From positions 1-45,332 of the forward strand of contig NZ_JAUNTJ010000023.1 in NCBI RefSeq assembly GCF_030538755.1: a DNA stretch of 45,332 nt, in the 5' to 3' direction. Of this stretch, positions 32,366 to 42,825 are shown one piece after another. This DNA is from Paracoccus sp. (in: a-proteobacteria) (GTDB taxonomy: Bacteria > Pseudomonadota > Alphaproteobacteria > Rhodobacterales > Rhodobacteraceae). Position 1 is the stretch's first letter, and every line of letters starts with the position of its first letter. The notes beneath the pieces were generated by a model. That model made no database searches, had not been told where the DNA came from, and saw only the letters and a program-made list of their open reading frames with translations. A program made the translations under genes and the position numbers.

Positions 32366-34360
32366 ATGCCCCTATCGTATGACGCAGCCGCCGGGGATCA
32401 TCCCCGGCGGCTGTTCGCATTCAACGGCGGTTTCTGGACCCAGCCCCGCCTGCGCCGCATCCTGACGCTGGCGGGGTGGCGGCTGACCTTTGGGCTGCCC
32501 GGCCCCGGCGATCACGTCGCGATCTGGGGGGCATCCCCCACCGCATGGCGCGGGCGCGCTGTTGCAGCGCGGCGCGGCGCGCGGATCGTCACGGTCGAGG
32601 ATGCGTTTTTGCGCTCGATCCTGCCGGGGCGTGCGCGGGGGCCGCTGGCCCGACGCGGGCCGATTGGCCTGTTGATTGATCCGCATGGGGTGCATTTCGA
32701 CCCTTCGCAGCCTTCGTTGATTGAAACCCTGATCCCACAAGCGGCCCCACATCGCGCCGACGCCGCCGCCGCGCTGGAACACCTGCGCGCCGCCGATCTG
32801 TCGAAATACAATGCGCACCTGCCCGACGCGCCGCTGCCCGCGCCCGGTTATGTGCTGGTGATCGACCAGACGCGCGGCGATGCCTCGCTGCGGGGGGCTG
32901 GTCGGGCACTGTTTTTGCGGATGCTGGATGCGGCGCGCGACGAACATCCCGCAGCGCGCATCGTGGTCCGCGCGCATCCCGAAACGGCCGCCGGCCTGCG
33001 CCCCGGCCATCTGACCCGCGACGATCTGCGGCCGGGCGAGGAATTTTGCGATGCGCCCGTCTCGCCATGGCGGCTGGTCGAAAACGCCCGCGCCGTCTAT
33101 GCCGTCAGTTCACAACTGGGATACGAGGCGCTGCTGGCCGGGCACCACCCCCGCCTGTTCGGCGCGCCGTTTTATGCGGGCTGGGGGCTGTCGGATGATG
33201 ATGCCGCGCCCGCCCGAGGTCAGGCTGCGCCGCAAGATCTGTTCGCCGCCAGCCACCTGCTCGCGCCGGTCTGGTATGACCCTTGCCGCGACCGGCTGAC
33301 CGATTTCCACGGCGCGCTGGATCAGATCGAAGCCGAGGCCAAGGCCTTTCGTCAGGATCGCGGCGGCCATCTGGCCTATGGGATGCGCCTGTGGAAACGC
33401 CCGGCCATCGCCAGAATCTTTGGCAACGGTGCCGGGGTGCGCTTTGCACGGCAGCCATCGGCGGCGGTGACGCTGGTCTGGGCGAACAGGGCGGAGGCCG
33501 CGCCGCAGGCGATCCGGGTCGAGGACGGTTTTCTGCGATCGCGCGGTCTGGGGGCGGCGCTGGTTCCGCCGCTGTCGCTGGTCGCGGATGACTGCGGCAT
33601 TTACTATGATCCAAGCCGGGAAAGCAGGCTGGAACGCTTGATTGCCGCAGGTCCGCCGCCCGGCGGCGCGGATCGAGCGGCCCGTCTGATCGCGCAACTG
33701 ACCAAGGCGGGGCTGAGCAAATACAACCTGTCCGCCGGCGCGCCCACTCTGCCGCCGCGCGATGGCCGCCGCATGATTCTGGTGCCCGGTCAGGTCGAGG
33801 ATGACGCCTCGATCCGCCTTGGCGCGGGGCGCGAACAAAGCAATCTGGCCCTGTTGTCACGGGTGCGGGCCGAAAACCCCGATGCGCTGGTGATTTACAA
33901 GCCCCATCCTGATGTCGAGGCGGGCCTGCGGCCCGGCCACATCCCGCCTGCGAAATTGGCTGAATTGGCCGACGTGGTGGCGGCAGGCAGTGACCCGTTA
34001 ACCCTGATCGCAGCCGTTGATGAGGTCTGGACCATCACATCCACGCTGGGCTTTGAGGCGCTGCTGCGCGGGGTGCCGGTCGTAACATTGGGCGCGCCCT
34101 TTTATGCCGGCTGGGGCCTGACGCGCGATCTTGGCCCTGTTCCCGCGCGCCGTCAGGCCCGGCCCGATCTGAACGCGCTTGCCCATGCCTGCCTGATTGC
34201 CTATCCGCGCTATTTCGACCCGATCCGTGGCCTGCCCTGCCCGCCCGAGGTCGCCATCGACCGCCTGTCTGACCCGGCCTCGTCAGTCAGCGGACCGGGC
34301 CTGAGATGGCTGGCCAAGGTTCAGGGGGCACTGGCGGGGCAAAGCTGGATCTGGCGTTAG
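32366..34360 (+). CDS. kpsC: Capsule lipid-linker Kdo transferase (KpsC-like, two tandem GT modules)
   Basis: A 664-residue protein with two related halves (about 1-330 and 340-640). Each carries a matching set: EDAFLRS / EDGFLRSRGLGAALVPPLS, LSKYN / LSKYN, VLVIDQTRGDAS / ILVPGQVEDDAS, RAHPETAAGLRPGH / KPHPDVEAGLRPGH, and GAPFYAGWGL in both. KpsC alternates beta-2,4 and beta-2,7 Kdo additions to build the capsule linker after KpsS. ATG 32366 lies 5 bases after the export protein stop; the earlier frame opening at 32288 overlaps that gene. Confidence 0.94.
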   Translation: MPLSYDAAAGDHPRRLFAFNGGFWTQPRLRRILTLAGWRLTFGLPGPGDHVAIWGASPTAWRGRAVAARRGARIVTVEDAFLRSILPGRARGPLARRGPIGLLIDPHGVHFDPSQPSLIETLIPQAAPHRADAAAALEHLRAADLSKYNAHLPDAPLPAPGYVLVIDQTRGDASLRGAGRALFLRMLDAARDEHPAARIVVRAHPETAAGLRPGHLTRDDLRPGEEFCDAPVSPWRLVENARAVYAVSSQLGYEALLAGHHPRLFGAPFYAGWGLSDDDAAPARGQAAPQDLFAASHLLAPVWYDPCRDRLTDFHGALDQIEAEAKAFRQDRGGHLAYGMRLWKRPAIARIFGNGAGVRFARQPSAAVTLVWANRAEAAPQAIRVEDGFLRSRGLGAALVPPLSLVADDCGIYYDPSRESRLERLIAAGPPPGGADRAARLIAQLTKAGLSKYNLSAGAPTLPPRDGRRMILVPGQVEDDASIRLGAGREQSNLALLSRVRAENPDALVIYKPHPDVEAGLRPGHIPPAKLAELADVVAAGSDPLTLIAAVDEVWTITSTLGFEALLRGVPVVTLGAPFYAGWGLTRDLGPVPARRQARPDLNALAHACLIAYPRYFDPIRGLPCPPEVAIDRLSDPASSVSGPGLRWLAKVQGALAGQSWIWR

Positions 34361-34424
34361 GGGGGCTGTCTGCCCCCCCGTCGCGTTCCGCGACTCCCCC
34401 CGAGGATATTTTCCGACCAAAGAT
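34360..34424 (+). repeat. Intergenic element copy A: G/C hairpins plus GAGGATATTT-N3-GACCAAAGAT
   Basis: Right after kpsC, GGGGGC (34361-34366) pairs with GCCCCC (34372-34377), and GTCGCG (34380-34385) pairs with CGCGAC (34389-34394). These are followed by GAGGATATTT-TCC-GACCAAAGAT (34402-34424). The same 10+3+10 core occurs once more in the window, inverted, at 41039-41061. Such GC-hairpin/AT-core elements are common between genes in Rhodobacteraceae and may end convergent transcripts (kpsC and ribD). Confidence 0.7.
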
Positions 34425-34429
34425 ACGGG

Positions 34430-35437
34430 TCAAGCACGGCGCCAGATTTGCATCAGGTCGGGGCCGATCTGTCGGCTTTCGGTCAGGCGATAACGCGGCG
34501 CGTCTGCCAGCCGGTGCAAATCCAGCGAGCCGAGCGCCGGACGCCCTTCGGCCCCCAGCAGCACACCGGCGCTGTAAAGCACGATCTGATCCACAACCCC
34601 GGCGTGCAGCAGGCCCGCTGCCAACTGCCCGCCGCCTTCGCACAGCACGCGAGTCAGGCCGCGCGCGCCCAGTTCGGCCATGAATGCCGCCGGGGCTCCG
34701 CCGATGTGCCACAGGGGGCCGTGGTCCGGGCCTTGCGGCGGCAGGTCTGGCAGCGGTTGGCGGGAAACGACGATGCGCACGGGCTGTTGCTGCGGGCCGA
34801 GGCCGCGCAGGTTGAGGTTGGGTCGGTCAGCGCGGGCCGTTCCGCCGCCGACCATGATCGCGTCATGGACAAGCCGCAGGGTCTGCACATGCTGGCGCGC
34901 CATTGGGCCGGTGATCCATTGGCTTTCCCCCGAAGCCGTCGCGATTCGGCCATCAAGGCTGGTCGCCAGTTTCAGCGTCAGCATCGGGCGGCCTTGGGTG
35001 ACGCGGGTCAGAAACCCGATCTGATCGGCGCGGGCAGCATCTGCGCAGACGCCCTCGGTCACAATGATCCCGGCCGCCCGCAGGCGCGCGTGGCCTTGGC
35101 CAGCGGTGCGCGGGTCCGGGTCGGTCAGCGCGGTGACGACGCGCGACACACCTGCGGCGATCAGCGCATCGGCGCAAGGCGGCGTTCGCCCGTGATGCGC
35201 GCAGGGTTCCAGCGTGACATAGGCCACCGCCCCGCGCGCCGCATCCCCGGCCTGCGCCAAAGCCATGGTTTCGGCATGAGGGCGGCCGCCCGGCTGCGTC
35301 CAGCCCCGGCCGACGACCCGGTCATTATGGACCAGCACGCAGCCGACCGCAGGGTTGGGCCAGCAATTCCCCAAGCCCCGACGCCCCAGCCGCAGCGCGT
35401 GGGCCATATGGGTCTGGTCCTGAGGCTGGACGCTCAC
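34430..35437 (-). CDS. ribD: Bifunctional riboflavin deaminase/reductase
   Basis: A 335-residue protein. The N-terminal deaminase has zinc ligands H54 and E56 (PHAETMAL) and C79, C88 ([17 protein letters not shown]). The C-terminal reductase (about 147-335) contains [44 protein letters not shown] and [15 protein letters not shown]. It performs the second and third steps from the GTP cyclohydrolase II product. Its start overlaps the nrdR stop as ATGA. It is separated from ribE-ribB-ribH by the opposite-strand capsule genes. Confidence 0.96.
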   Translation of the reverse strand: MSVQPQDQTHMAHALRLGRRGLGNCWPNPAVGCVLVHNDRVVGRGWTQPGGRPHAETMALAQAGDAARGAVAYVTLEPCAHHGRTPPCADALIAAGVSRVVTALTDPDPRTAGQGHARLRAAGIIVTEGVCADAARADQIGFLTRVTQGRPMLTLKLATSLDGRIATASGESQWITGPMARQHVQTLRLVHDAIMVGGGTARADRPNLNLRGLGPQQQPVRIVVSRQPLPDLPPQGPDHGPLWHIGGAPAAFMAELGARGLTRVLCEGGGQLAAGLLHAGVVDQIVLYSAGVLLGAEGRPALGSLDLHRLADAPRYRLTESRQIGPDLMQIWRRA

Positions 35438-35895
35438 TCTTGGCTGCTGGGCCGCAGTTCGGCCACGAATTTATCAAAGTCGCCGGCGTCCTGGAAGTTC
35501 TTGTAAACGCTGGCAAAACGGACATAGGCGACGTTATCTATGCGCGACAGGGTTTCCATCACGATTTCCCCTATCGCCTTGGAGGGGATGTCGGTTTCAC
35601 CCGAACTTTCCAGCCGCCGCACGATCCCCGAGATCATCTGGTCGATCCGTTCCGGCTCGACCGGGCGTTTCTGCATCGCGATACGGATCGAGCGGGACAG
35701 CTTATCGCGGTCGAAATCTTCGCGCTTGCCGTTTGACTTGACCACGATCAGGTCGCGCAGTTGCACGCGCTCGTAAGTGGTAAAGCGTCCCGCGCAGGCC
35801 GGGCAAAAGCGGCGGCGGCGGATCGCGACGTTATCTTCGGCCGGGCGCGAGTCCTTTACCTGGGTGTCGATATTTCCGCAAAACGGGCAGCGCAT
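35434..35895 (-). CDS. nrdR: Ribonucleotide reductase repressor NrdR
   Basis: A 153-residue protein with a zinc ribbon (C3, C6, C31, C34 in MRCPFC...FCPAC) and an ATP-cone (about 49-139: [20 protein letters not shown]...). It represses ribonucleotide reductase genes by binding NrdR boxes according to the ATP/dATP ratio. It is first in the nrdR-ribD pair and overlaps ribD by 4 bases, a conserved arrangement in many bacteria. Confidence 0.97.
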   Translation of the reverse strand: MRCPFCGNIDTQVKDSRPAEDNVAIRRRRFCPACAGRFTTYERVQLRDLIVVKSNGKREDFDRDKLSRSIRIAMQKRPVEPERIDQMISGIVRRLESSGETDIPSKAIGEIVMETLSRIDNVAYVRFASVYKNFQDAGDFDKFVAELRPSSQE

Positions 35896-36076
35896 CCCTT
35901 GTCCCCTGTCAGCCCCGATCCGCCACCACTATAGGCCCTGTAGCACCGCTTGGGTAGCGGGGATGCGATGCCACCAGATGCGGAGGTGCAGATTTCAACC
36001 AGATAGCGGCGTCAAAATGGTTGCTATGCGGGGCCTAACGCCCTGCTGGCGGGTCAGCCAACCCATGTCCGGTGCG

Positions 36077-37600
36077 TCAATCCGCCCCCTGTTCCGCCGC
36101 TTTGCTTGCCGGTTCGGGCAGCGCCGTGGCGCCGCCGTCATGGTCAAGCCCGATGCGCTTTTGCGTGCGTGCACCCAGTTCGCGCAGCATTTCGACCTGC
36201 CGGATGACATTGCCCTGCCCGCGTGTCAGCCGGTCCATCGCCTGCCCATGCGCGCGCGTGGCACCGTCCAGTGCCTTGCCCACCGCCTCAAGCGATTCGA
36301 CGAAACCGGCAACCTTGTCATAAACCGCACCCGCCCGGCGGGCGATTTCCAACGCATTGTTTTCGCGCCTTTCCACCGTCCAGATATGGTCCACAGTGCG
36401 CAGCGTCAGCATCAGCGTTGTGGGCGTCGCCAGTCCGATGCGGCAATCCAGCGCAAAGCTGGCCAGATCGGGATCTGCGCGCAATGCCTCGGAAAAGGCA
36501 CCTTCGATGGGGATGAACATCAGCACATAATCGACCGAGGCATCGTCCAGCCGGTCATATCCCTTGGCCGATAGCGCGGTGATGTGCGCCCGGATCGCGG
36601 CAACGTGCCGTCGCAGCGCGGCATCGCGGTCGGCCGGTTCGGCGGCATTGACCGATTGTTCATAGGCATTCAGCGACACCTTGCTGTCGATCACCAACAC
36701 CTTGCCGCGCGGCATCCGAACGATCACATCCGGGCGCCAGCCCTTGCCGTCTTCGTCCCGGAAAGCAGTCTGAAGGTCGTAATGTCGCCCCTCTTCAAGG
36801 CCCGAATCTTCCAGAATTCGTTCCAGAATCATCTCGCCCCAGGCACCCTGGCGCTGTTTTTCGCCTTTCAGCGCGCGGGTCAGTTCGACGGCCTCGCGGC
36901 TGATCGCCTCGGACCGGCGATGCAGGCCCTCGATCTGTTCGCGCAGGCGTGCGCCTTCTTCGTCCAGCACCTTGTTTCGGGTTTGCAATTCCGTCTGAAA
37001 CCGATGCACCTGATCGCGGAACGGCACCAGCAGGGCAGACAATTGTTCCGATTGCACGCGCCGCATATCCTCGCCCTGCGAACGCAAGGTTTCCTGCGAC
37101 ATCAGGCGGAACTGCCCGGTCATTTCCTCGCGCAGATCGCGCAAGGTGGCGATGTCGCGGCCCATTGCCTCGCGGTCTTTTGCGGCGCTTAACCGCGCCT
37201 CGGCCAGATCGCGTTCCAGCTTGGCCGCAGCATCGCGCGCGCGAAACAGCGCATCGGACAGGCCGTCGCGTTCTTCGGTCAGGCGCGACAACGCATCGGC
37301 ACGTTCATCCAGCCGGACATCCAATTGCCCTGCCCGCAGCGCCAGATCCCGCACCGCCTGTCGTTCCCGATCCAGTTGCGGTTCCAGCGCCGCAATCCGT
37401 TCGCCAAGCCGCTGCACCTCCCCGGCCTGATGACGGGCGTCGATTTCAGCACGCGCGGCCTCCGCCAGTGTCGCCGCAAGCCGCCGCCGCGTCAGCAGAT
37501 GCAGCACCAGCAGGACCACCAGCACCGCCACAACACCCGCAAGCAGCCGTGCCAGGGCATCTGCATCGGTCAAGAACGAGTTAAGCCAATCGGTCTGCAT
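36077..37600 (-). CDS. rmuC: DNA recombination protein RmuC
   Basis: A 507-residue protein. An N-terminal membrane helix (about 18-38) is followed by a long coiled coil (40-260), then the RmuC nuclease-like core: LKGEKQRQGAWGEMILERILEDSGLEEGRHY, GWRPDVIVRMPRGKVLVIDSKVSLNAYE, VDYVLMFIPIEGAFSEAL and LATPTTLMLTLRTVDHIW. The E...D...S-K pattern resembles PD-(D/E)XK nucleases. RmuC limits inversions at short inverted repeats in E. coli. ATG 37600 is preferred over the upstream frame opening at 37690, which would put a terminator inside the gene. Confidence 0.94.
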   Translation of the reverse strand: MQTDWLNSFLTDADALARLLAGVVAVLVVLLVLHLLTRRRLAATLAEAARAEIDARHQAGEVQRLGERIAALEPQLDRERQAVRDLALRAGQLDVRLDERADALSRLTEERDGLSDALFRARDAAAKLERDLAEARLSAAKDREAMGRDIATLRDLREEMTGQFRLMSQETLRSQGEDMRRVQSEQLSALLVPFRDQVHRFQTELQTRNKVLDEEGARLREQIEGLHRRSEAISREAVELTRALKGEKQRQGAWGEMILERILEDSGLEEGRHYDLQTAFRDEDGKGWRPDVIVRMPRGKVLVIDSKVSLNAYEQSVNAAEPADRDAALRRHVAAIRAHITALSAKGYDRLDDASVDYVLMFIPIEGAFSEALRADPDLASFALDCRIGLATPTTLMLTLRTVDHIWTVERRENNALEIARRAGAVYDKVAGFVESLEAVGKALDGATRAHGQAMDRLTRGQGNVIRQVEMLRELGARTQKRIGLDHDGGATALPEPASKAAEQGAD

Positions 37601-37674
37601 CACAACCCACAGTTTGTTCCCCTTTCGTGCCGGAACATCCCGTCTGGCGCAACCCGTTGTATAGCATTTTAACG

Positions 37675-37704
37675 AAAAAAGCCGCCGCACAGGGGTGCGA
37701 CGGC
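37675..37704 (-). terminator. Terminator of the VPLPA-CTERM gene
   Basis: On the minus strand GCCGTCGCAC and GTGCGGCGGC form a 10-bp stem (one G-U) with a CCCT loop (37681-37704), followed by UUUUUU (37675-37680). It lies 22 bases past the stop of the gene at 37727. Confidence 0.88.
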
Positions 37705-37726
37705 CTTCTTCAGAATGTGAATGCGA

Positions 37727-38326
37727 TCAGGCGCGCTGACGACGACGCAGGGCGGCAACACCACCCAGCGCGCCCAGCAGCAGCAGGCCCGTTGCGGGCA
37801 GCGGAACCGGTGCCACGCGCACGCTGTCGATGTCAAAGCTGCCAGCGCCGCGCAGGTTGCCGGTGTCGAAATGGACGAACTTCATCGCGTCCCAGATACC
37901 GTCAAAGGTAAAGGTCGCGGTCGGGTTCGCATTGCTGATCGGGGCTTCGTTAACCAAAGTCCACGAATTCGGATTCGACAGGTTGCCGACGTAAACCAGC
38001 GCCTGTTCGACCCAGCCAGCGCGGTTGTTAAAGGTCACTTCGGCCACGGTCGAGGGCGACTTGAAGCTGGTGCCGAAGGTGAAGATCACCTCGTCGAAAT
38101 TCCCGATTTCAAAGAACTGCCCATCTGTCGCGCCCAGCGCGTTCAGCCCGTTCGCACGACCATTCGCGGTCGAGCGGCCAGCAGCCTGATTGTCGTCGTT
38201 ATAGGTCACAGTGGTGGCATAACCATCGTTATAGCCGCCCGGACCAACGGTCACGACAGCCGCACCTGCGGCACCCGCAACCAGCGTTGCGGCCAGCGCC
38301 GCACCCAAAGCCAGTGTATTTTTCAT
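37727..38326 (-). CDS. VPLPA-CTERM-sorted surface protein
   Basis: A 199-residue exported protein. It has a signal peptide (residues 1-22, AGAAGAA), a beta-rich middle (about 25-165, FEIGNFDEVIFTFGTSF..., NPTATFTFDGIWDAMKFVHFD) and a C-terminal sorting signal PVPLPATGLLLLGALGGVAALRRRQRA, which consists of the VPLPA motif, a hydrophobic helix and a basic tail. Such proteins are cut by an exosortase of the rhodobacteral type and moved to the surface or exopolysaccharide. No exosortase is in the window. ATG 38326 is 9 bases from AGGAG; ATG 38332 is only 3. The function of the middle domain is unknown. Confidence 0.85.
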   Translation of the reverse strand: MKNTLALGAALAATLVAGAAGAAVVTVGPGGYNDGYATTVTYNDDNQAAGRSTANGRANGLNALGATDGQFFEIGNFDEVIFTFGTSFKSPSTVAEVTFNNRAGWVEQALVYVGNLSNPNSWTLVNEAPISNANPTATFTFDGIWDAMKFVHFDTGNLRGAGSFDIDSVRVAPVPLPATGLLLLGALGGVAALRRRQRA

Positions 38327-38513
38327 ACTCATTAACTCCTGCAAAAGCGGCAATAGCCGTCTCACCCTTAAATACCCCATGCTCACGCCGTGCAAAAGGT
38401 AAAACTTTATAAAAGGTTAAATTTTTACCGCATAAAAATCAGCGCCTTAACCAGATTCAGCGCCTAAAAGTTGAATGAATAAATCATATAATCGCGCTAA
38501 AATTGCGTAACCC
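38327..38513. other. AT-rich promoter region of the VPLPA-CTERM gene
   Basis: This 187-base region is much richer in A+T than its surroundings. It has a direct repeat TCAGCGCCT at 38439-38447 and 38457-38465, spaced 18 bases, and two AAAAGGT stretches (from 38396 and 38412). TATAAA occurs on the minus strand at 38406-38411 without a good -35. The repeats may be activator sites. Confidence 0.4.
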
Positions 38514-38937
38514 TCAGGCTAAATCACCTGCCTGAAACGATATATTCTGCATAAAGCGCAAAATTTCCCGGCCATAAACCTGCTCATCCCGAATCGAGAC
38601 ATTCGCCGCTGCCAGCCAATCCACAATCGAGTGATCGCGCGCCCCTGTCAGCCGCATATCCCAACCCCGGAAATACCGTTCCGCCAAGGGACCGCTGCCC
38701 AGAATAACGATGTCCTGATGTCTGGGGTCCGCGTTGAGCGAGGAAACAACCTCTCTCAACGCGCTTTCCGCGCCCTCAAGCCATTGAAAGAACATACCGT
38801 CTTCGCAATGCAGCAGGCCGGTCAGCCCCAAAAGGCTGTTGCGGGCACGGGCCACCCGCGCAATATCGTCGATCCCCGCCTTATCCCAAGGATCAACGGC
38901 GAGGCTGCGGTATAAAAAATAACACAGCCTCTGATTG

Positions 38938-38948
<11 letters not shown>
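38514..38948 (-). CDS. BLUF-domain blue-light photoreceptor
   Basis: A 144-residue single-domain BLUF protein. Against AppA the key residues are all present: Tyr13 in YRSLA (AppA Y21), Asn37 in [10 protein letters not shown] (N45), Gln55 in FFQWLEG (Q63), and Trp96 and Met98 in GWDM (W104, M106). It should therefore bind FAD and undergo the normal red-shift photocycle. A helical tail (110-144) may contact an output partner. The only suitable start is TTG 38948, which lies inside the end of rpoD (11-base overlap) with no clear ribosome-binding site, so translation probably depends on rpoD. Confidence 0.9.
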
Positions 38949-40905
<1,957 letters not shown>

Positions 40906-41038
40906 CAGCGGCTCCTTCTGAGGGGGCAAAGCGATTCGGCGCGACCCGAATCACAAGGTAAGGAAAGCCAAGATATAGGGCGCGCGCGGCCCGAATCAAA
41001 GGGGGACGCAAAAGAATGATTCGCCCCTGATTCGCCCC
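40906..41038 (-). promoter_or_regulatory. rpoD leader and promoter with GATTCG repeats
   Basis: On the minus strand TTGATT (40994-40999) and TATATC (40972-40977) are 16 bases apart and point to rpoD. Around them are repeated GATTCG-type motifs. TGATTCGCCCC is tandemly duplicated with no gap (41017-41027, 41028-41038). CCGAATC recurs at 40946-40952 and 40992-40997. GATTCGG-N6-CCGAATC forms an inverted repeat at 40933-40952. This is unusual for an rpoD leader and may be protein binding sites. Confidence 0.5.
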
Positions 41039-41109
41039 ATCTTTGGTCCTCAAATATCCTCTGGGGCGTGGGGGGCGGGGGAAGAGCCCACCCGCGCCTT
41101 GCCCCGCCA
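41039..41109 (-). repeat. Intergenic element copy B (inverted relative to copy A)
   Basis: Reading the minus strand, GAGGATATTT-GAG-GACCAAAGAT occupies 41039-41061, identical to the core at 34402-34424 except for the three middle bases, and is flanked by G/C-rich stretches (41062-41109). It shows that DNA of the alphaproteobacterial genome continues at least to about 41,100. Confidence 0.65.
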
Positions 41110-41121
41110 CCCCCCCCCCCC
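41110..41121. other. Run of 12 C: likely join between two genomes
   Basis: Left of this run lies rhodobacteral DNA (rpoD, the shared intergenic element). Right of it all genes use actinobacterial-style codons (CTC, GTC, GAG, CGC heavy), carry actinobacterial family members and Microbacteriaceae-like repeats. A homopolymer is a common place for mis-assembly. No integrase, tRNA end, direct repeat or transposase marks the border. Gap 40906-41264 holds otherwise only the rpoD leader and this join. Confidence 0.75.
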
Positions 41122-41264
41122 GGGGCACCTCCACCCGTCACCTCTCACGACACACTCAGAACGAGAACCGACGACACACCCGAGGGGATCACAGACGTGT
41201 GCCAGCATCGTGCGCCAGCATCGACCAACATTCCGAACACCCCACATCAGACAACGGAGTCGAC

Positions 41265-41462
41265 ATGTTTGGCACTGAGCTCCTCCTGCAGGTCTTGTTG
41301 TTCTCGCTCCTTGGCATCGCGGCCCTTGTCGCGGGCGTCTCCGCACTCACTCGAACCCTCGGAGCCACATCGAGGCGGCAGGGCAACGCCCATCAAGGAA
41401 TCGCCCCAGCATCCCCGGCCGGCGACCCACCACCCTCTGATGCCACACGCGAGCGCTCGTGA
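41265..41462 (+). CDS. Small single-helix membrane protein (hypothetical)
   Basis: A possible 65-residue protein. It starts at ATG 41265 behind CGGAG, has one membrane helix (about residues 5-28, LLLQVLLFSLLGIAALVAGVSAL) and ends in a polar tail. The frame opens upstream at 41043 across the join, but that part is not coding. No family is recognised. Confidence 0.4.
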   Translation: MFGTELLLQVLLFSLLGIAALVAGVSALTRTLGATSRRQGNAHQGIAPASPAGDPPPSDATRERS

Positions 41463-41501
41463 CCGGGCCGCATGCGAACGGAAGACACACCATCGGCTTG
41501 A

Positions 41502-42116
41502 ATGAGCGATCCGCATCATGTTGACTCGCGCGGCGCACCCTGCCCGGTATGCGCACGCGCGATGCTGTGCGGAGCTCGACCCGCACTCCCCTCCCGCGCG
41601 CCCCCGCGCATCCGGCCCGCCAGCCGTCAATGCGCGCAAGTTCGCTCGACCGGCGACGCGGACGGCCACGACGCACGGCGAGACCCACTCTTCGCCGACT
41701 CGACATCGCCGACCGCGCCGAGCGCTGCCGATGGCGCGGCGACCGTCGGAATCGGCTCGGTGCTCCTCCTCACCGAGGTACTCGCGAAGCCCCTCCGCGA
41801 CGACCCCGCTTCACGCGAGGTCGCCTCGCTCACGAGCCTGTTGAGCCGCATCGAGTTGCGCGCGCTCGACACCGACACGGCCACGCTCGCCCTCGAGTTC
41901 GCCGTGTCGTATCGACTGCGCGCGGCCGATGCGACGCACGTGGCGACCGCCGTCGCCGGCGGCGCCACCATGTTCCTGACCAACAATCGCCGCGATTTCA
42001 CTCGGCACACCACCGAGATCGACATCGTGTCCCCCGACGAGCTGCCCGACCCAGCCGAGCTCGCGCGCCGCTCGGGAACCACCACCATCGACTCCCCAAT
42101 AAACCCCCACGGCTAA
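41502..42116 (+). pseudogene. PIN-domain (VapC-like) protein with damaged or missing N-terminal part
   Basis: The C-terminal 115 residues fit a PIN ribonuclease-like domain. They include VGIGSVLLLTEVLAKPLRDD, a middle helical part, RIELRALDTDTATLALEFAVSYRLRAADATHVATAVAGGATMFLTNNRRDF, and the expected acidic residue in AADATH. The N-terminal 75 residues are arginine/proline-rich and do not give the usual LD(S/T)xV first strand with its catalytic Asp; only FADST may be a relic. A frameshift or truncation before residue 80 is likely. No antitoxin gene is seen upstream. Confidence 0.5.
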
Positions 42117-42159
42117 GCTGAAGGAACGTTGCGCCCCGATCGCGCGCGAAGGGAGCCGA

Positions 42160-42711
42160 GTGACCGCCACGTCAGAGCCGCCCCTCGACGCGAGCCCCGG
42201 CGACGACGAGCGCATCACGGCCGCCCCCGCCGGCTCGACGACGACGCCGCTCGGCGACGCGATCGACCCCGATAACTTCACGCCTCGGCTCGTCTCACTG
42301 CTGTCGAACAAGCTCGTGTGGCGCGAGTCACGCCTGCTGCGCGAGCGCTTCGATCTCGGCACGAACGACTGGCGCATCATCTCGGCGCTCGGCACGAGGC
42401 CCGGTGCGACCGTCACCGAGATCGCCGACTTCATCGCCGTCAACAAGGCGATCGTCTCGAAGAGCGTGGCGATCCTGCTCGAGCGCGGCCTCGTCGCGTC
42501 GTCGCCGCTGGCCGGGCGCTCGCGCCCGCTCTACCTCACGGCCGAGGGCGCAGCCATGCACGCGCAGATGCTGCCCATCTCGATGAGCGGGCAGCACTAC
42601 ATCCTCGACGGCCTCGACGCCGGCGAAGTCGAGCGCTTCAACGCGCTGCTGCGCGCGATGCTCGCCCGCACCGACGAGCCGGGGTTCCGCGGCGACGGCA
42701 GCGACAGCTGA
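42160..42711 (+). CDS. MarR-family transcriptional regulator
   Basis: A 183-residue protein from GTG 42160 behind GGGAG. After a disordered N-terminus (1-40) comes a MarR winged helix: LVSLLSNKLVWRESRLLRERFDLGTNDWRIISALGTRPGATVTEIADFIAVNKAIVSKSVAILLERGLV, the wing SPLAGRSRPLYLTAEGAAMH, and the dimerisation helix near the C-terminus. Its target is unknown. Codon use (GAC, CTC, ATC, GTC) is that of the actinobacterial segment. Confidence 0.88.
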   Translation: MTATSEPPLDASPGDDERITAAPAGSTTTPLGDAIDPDNFTPRLVSLLSNKLVWRESRLLRERFDLGTNDWRIISALGTRPGATVTEIADFIAVNKAIVSKSVAILLERGLVASSPLAGRSRPLYLTAEGAAMHAQMLPISMSGQHYILDGLDAGEVERFNALLRAMLARTDEPGFRGDGSDS

Positions 42712-42825
42712 GCGCAGCCGGCTCCGCTCCCCAACCGGACATTCACTCCCCGAGCTCAGCTCGCCCATGTCCGCCCTGGTCGTTGATTCGACGCGCGCAC
42801 GCACGCGTCGCGGGCAACGTGCCGA

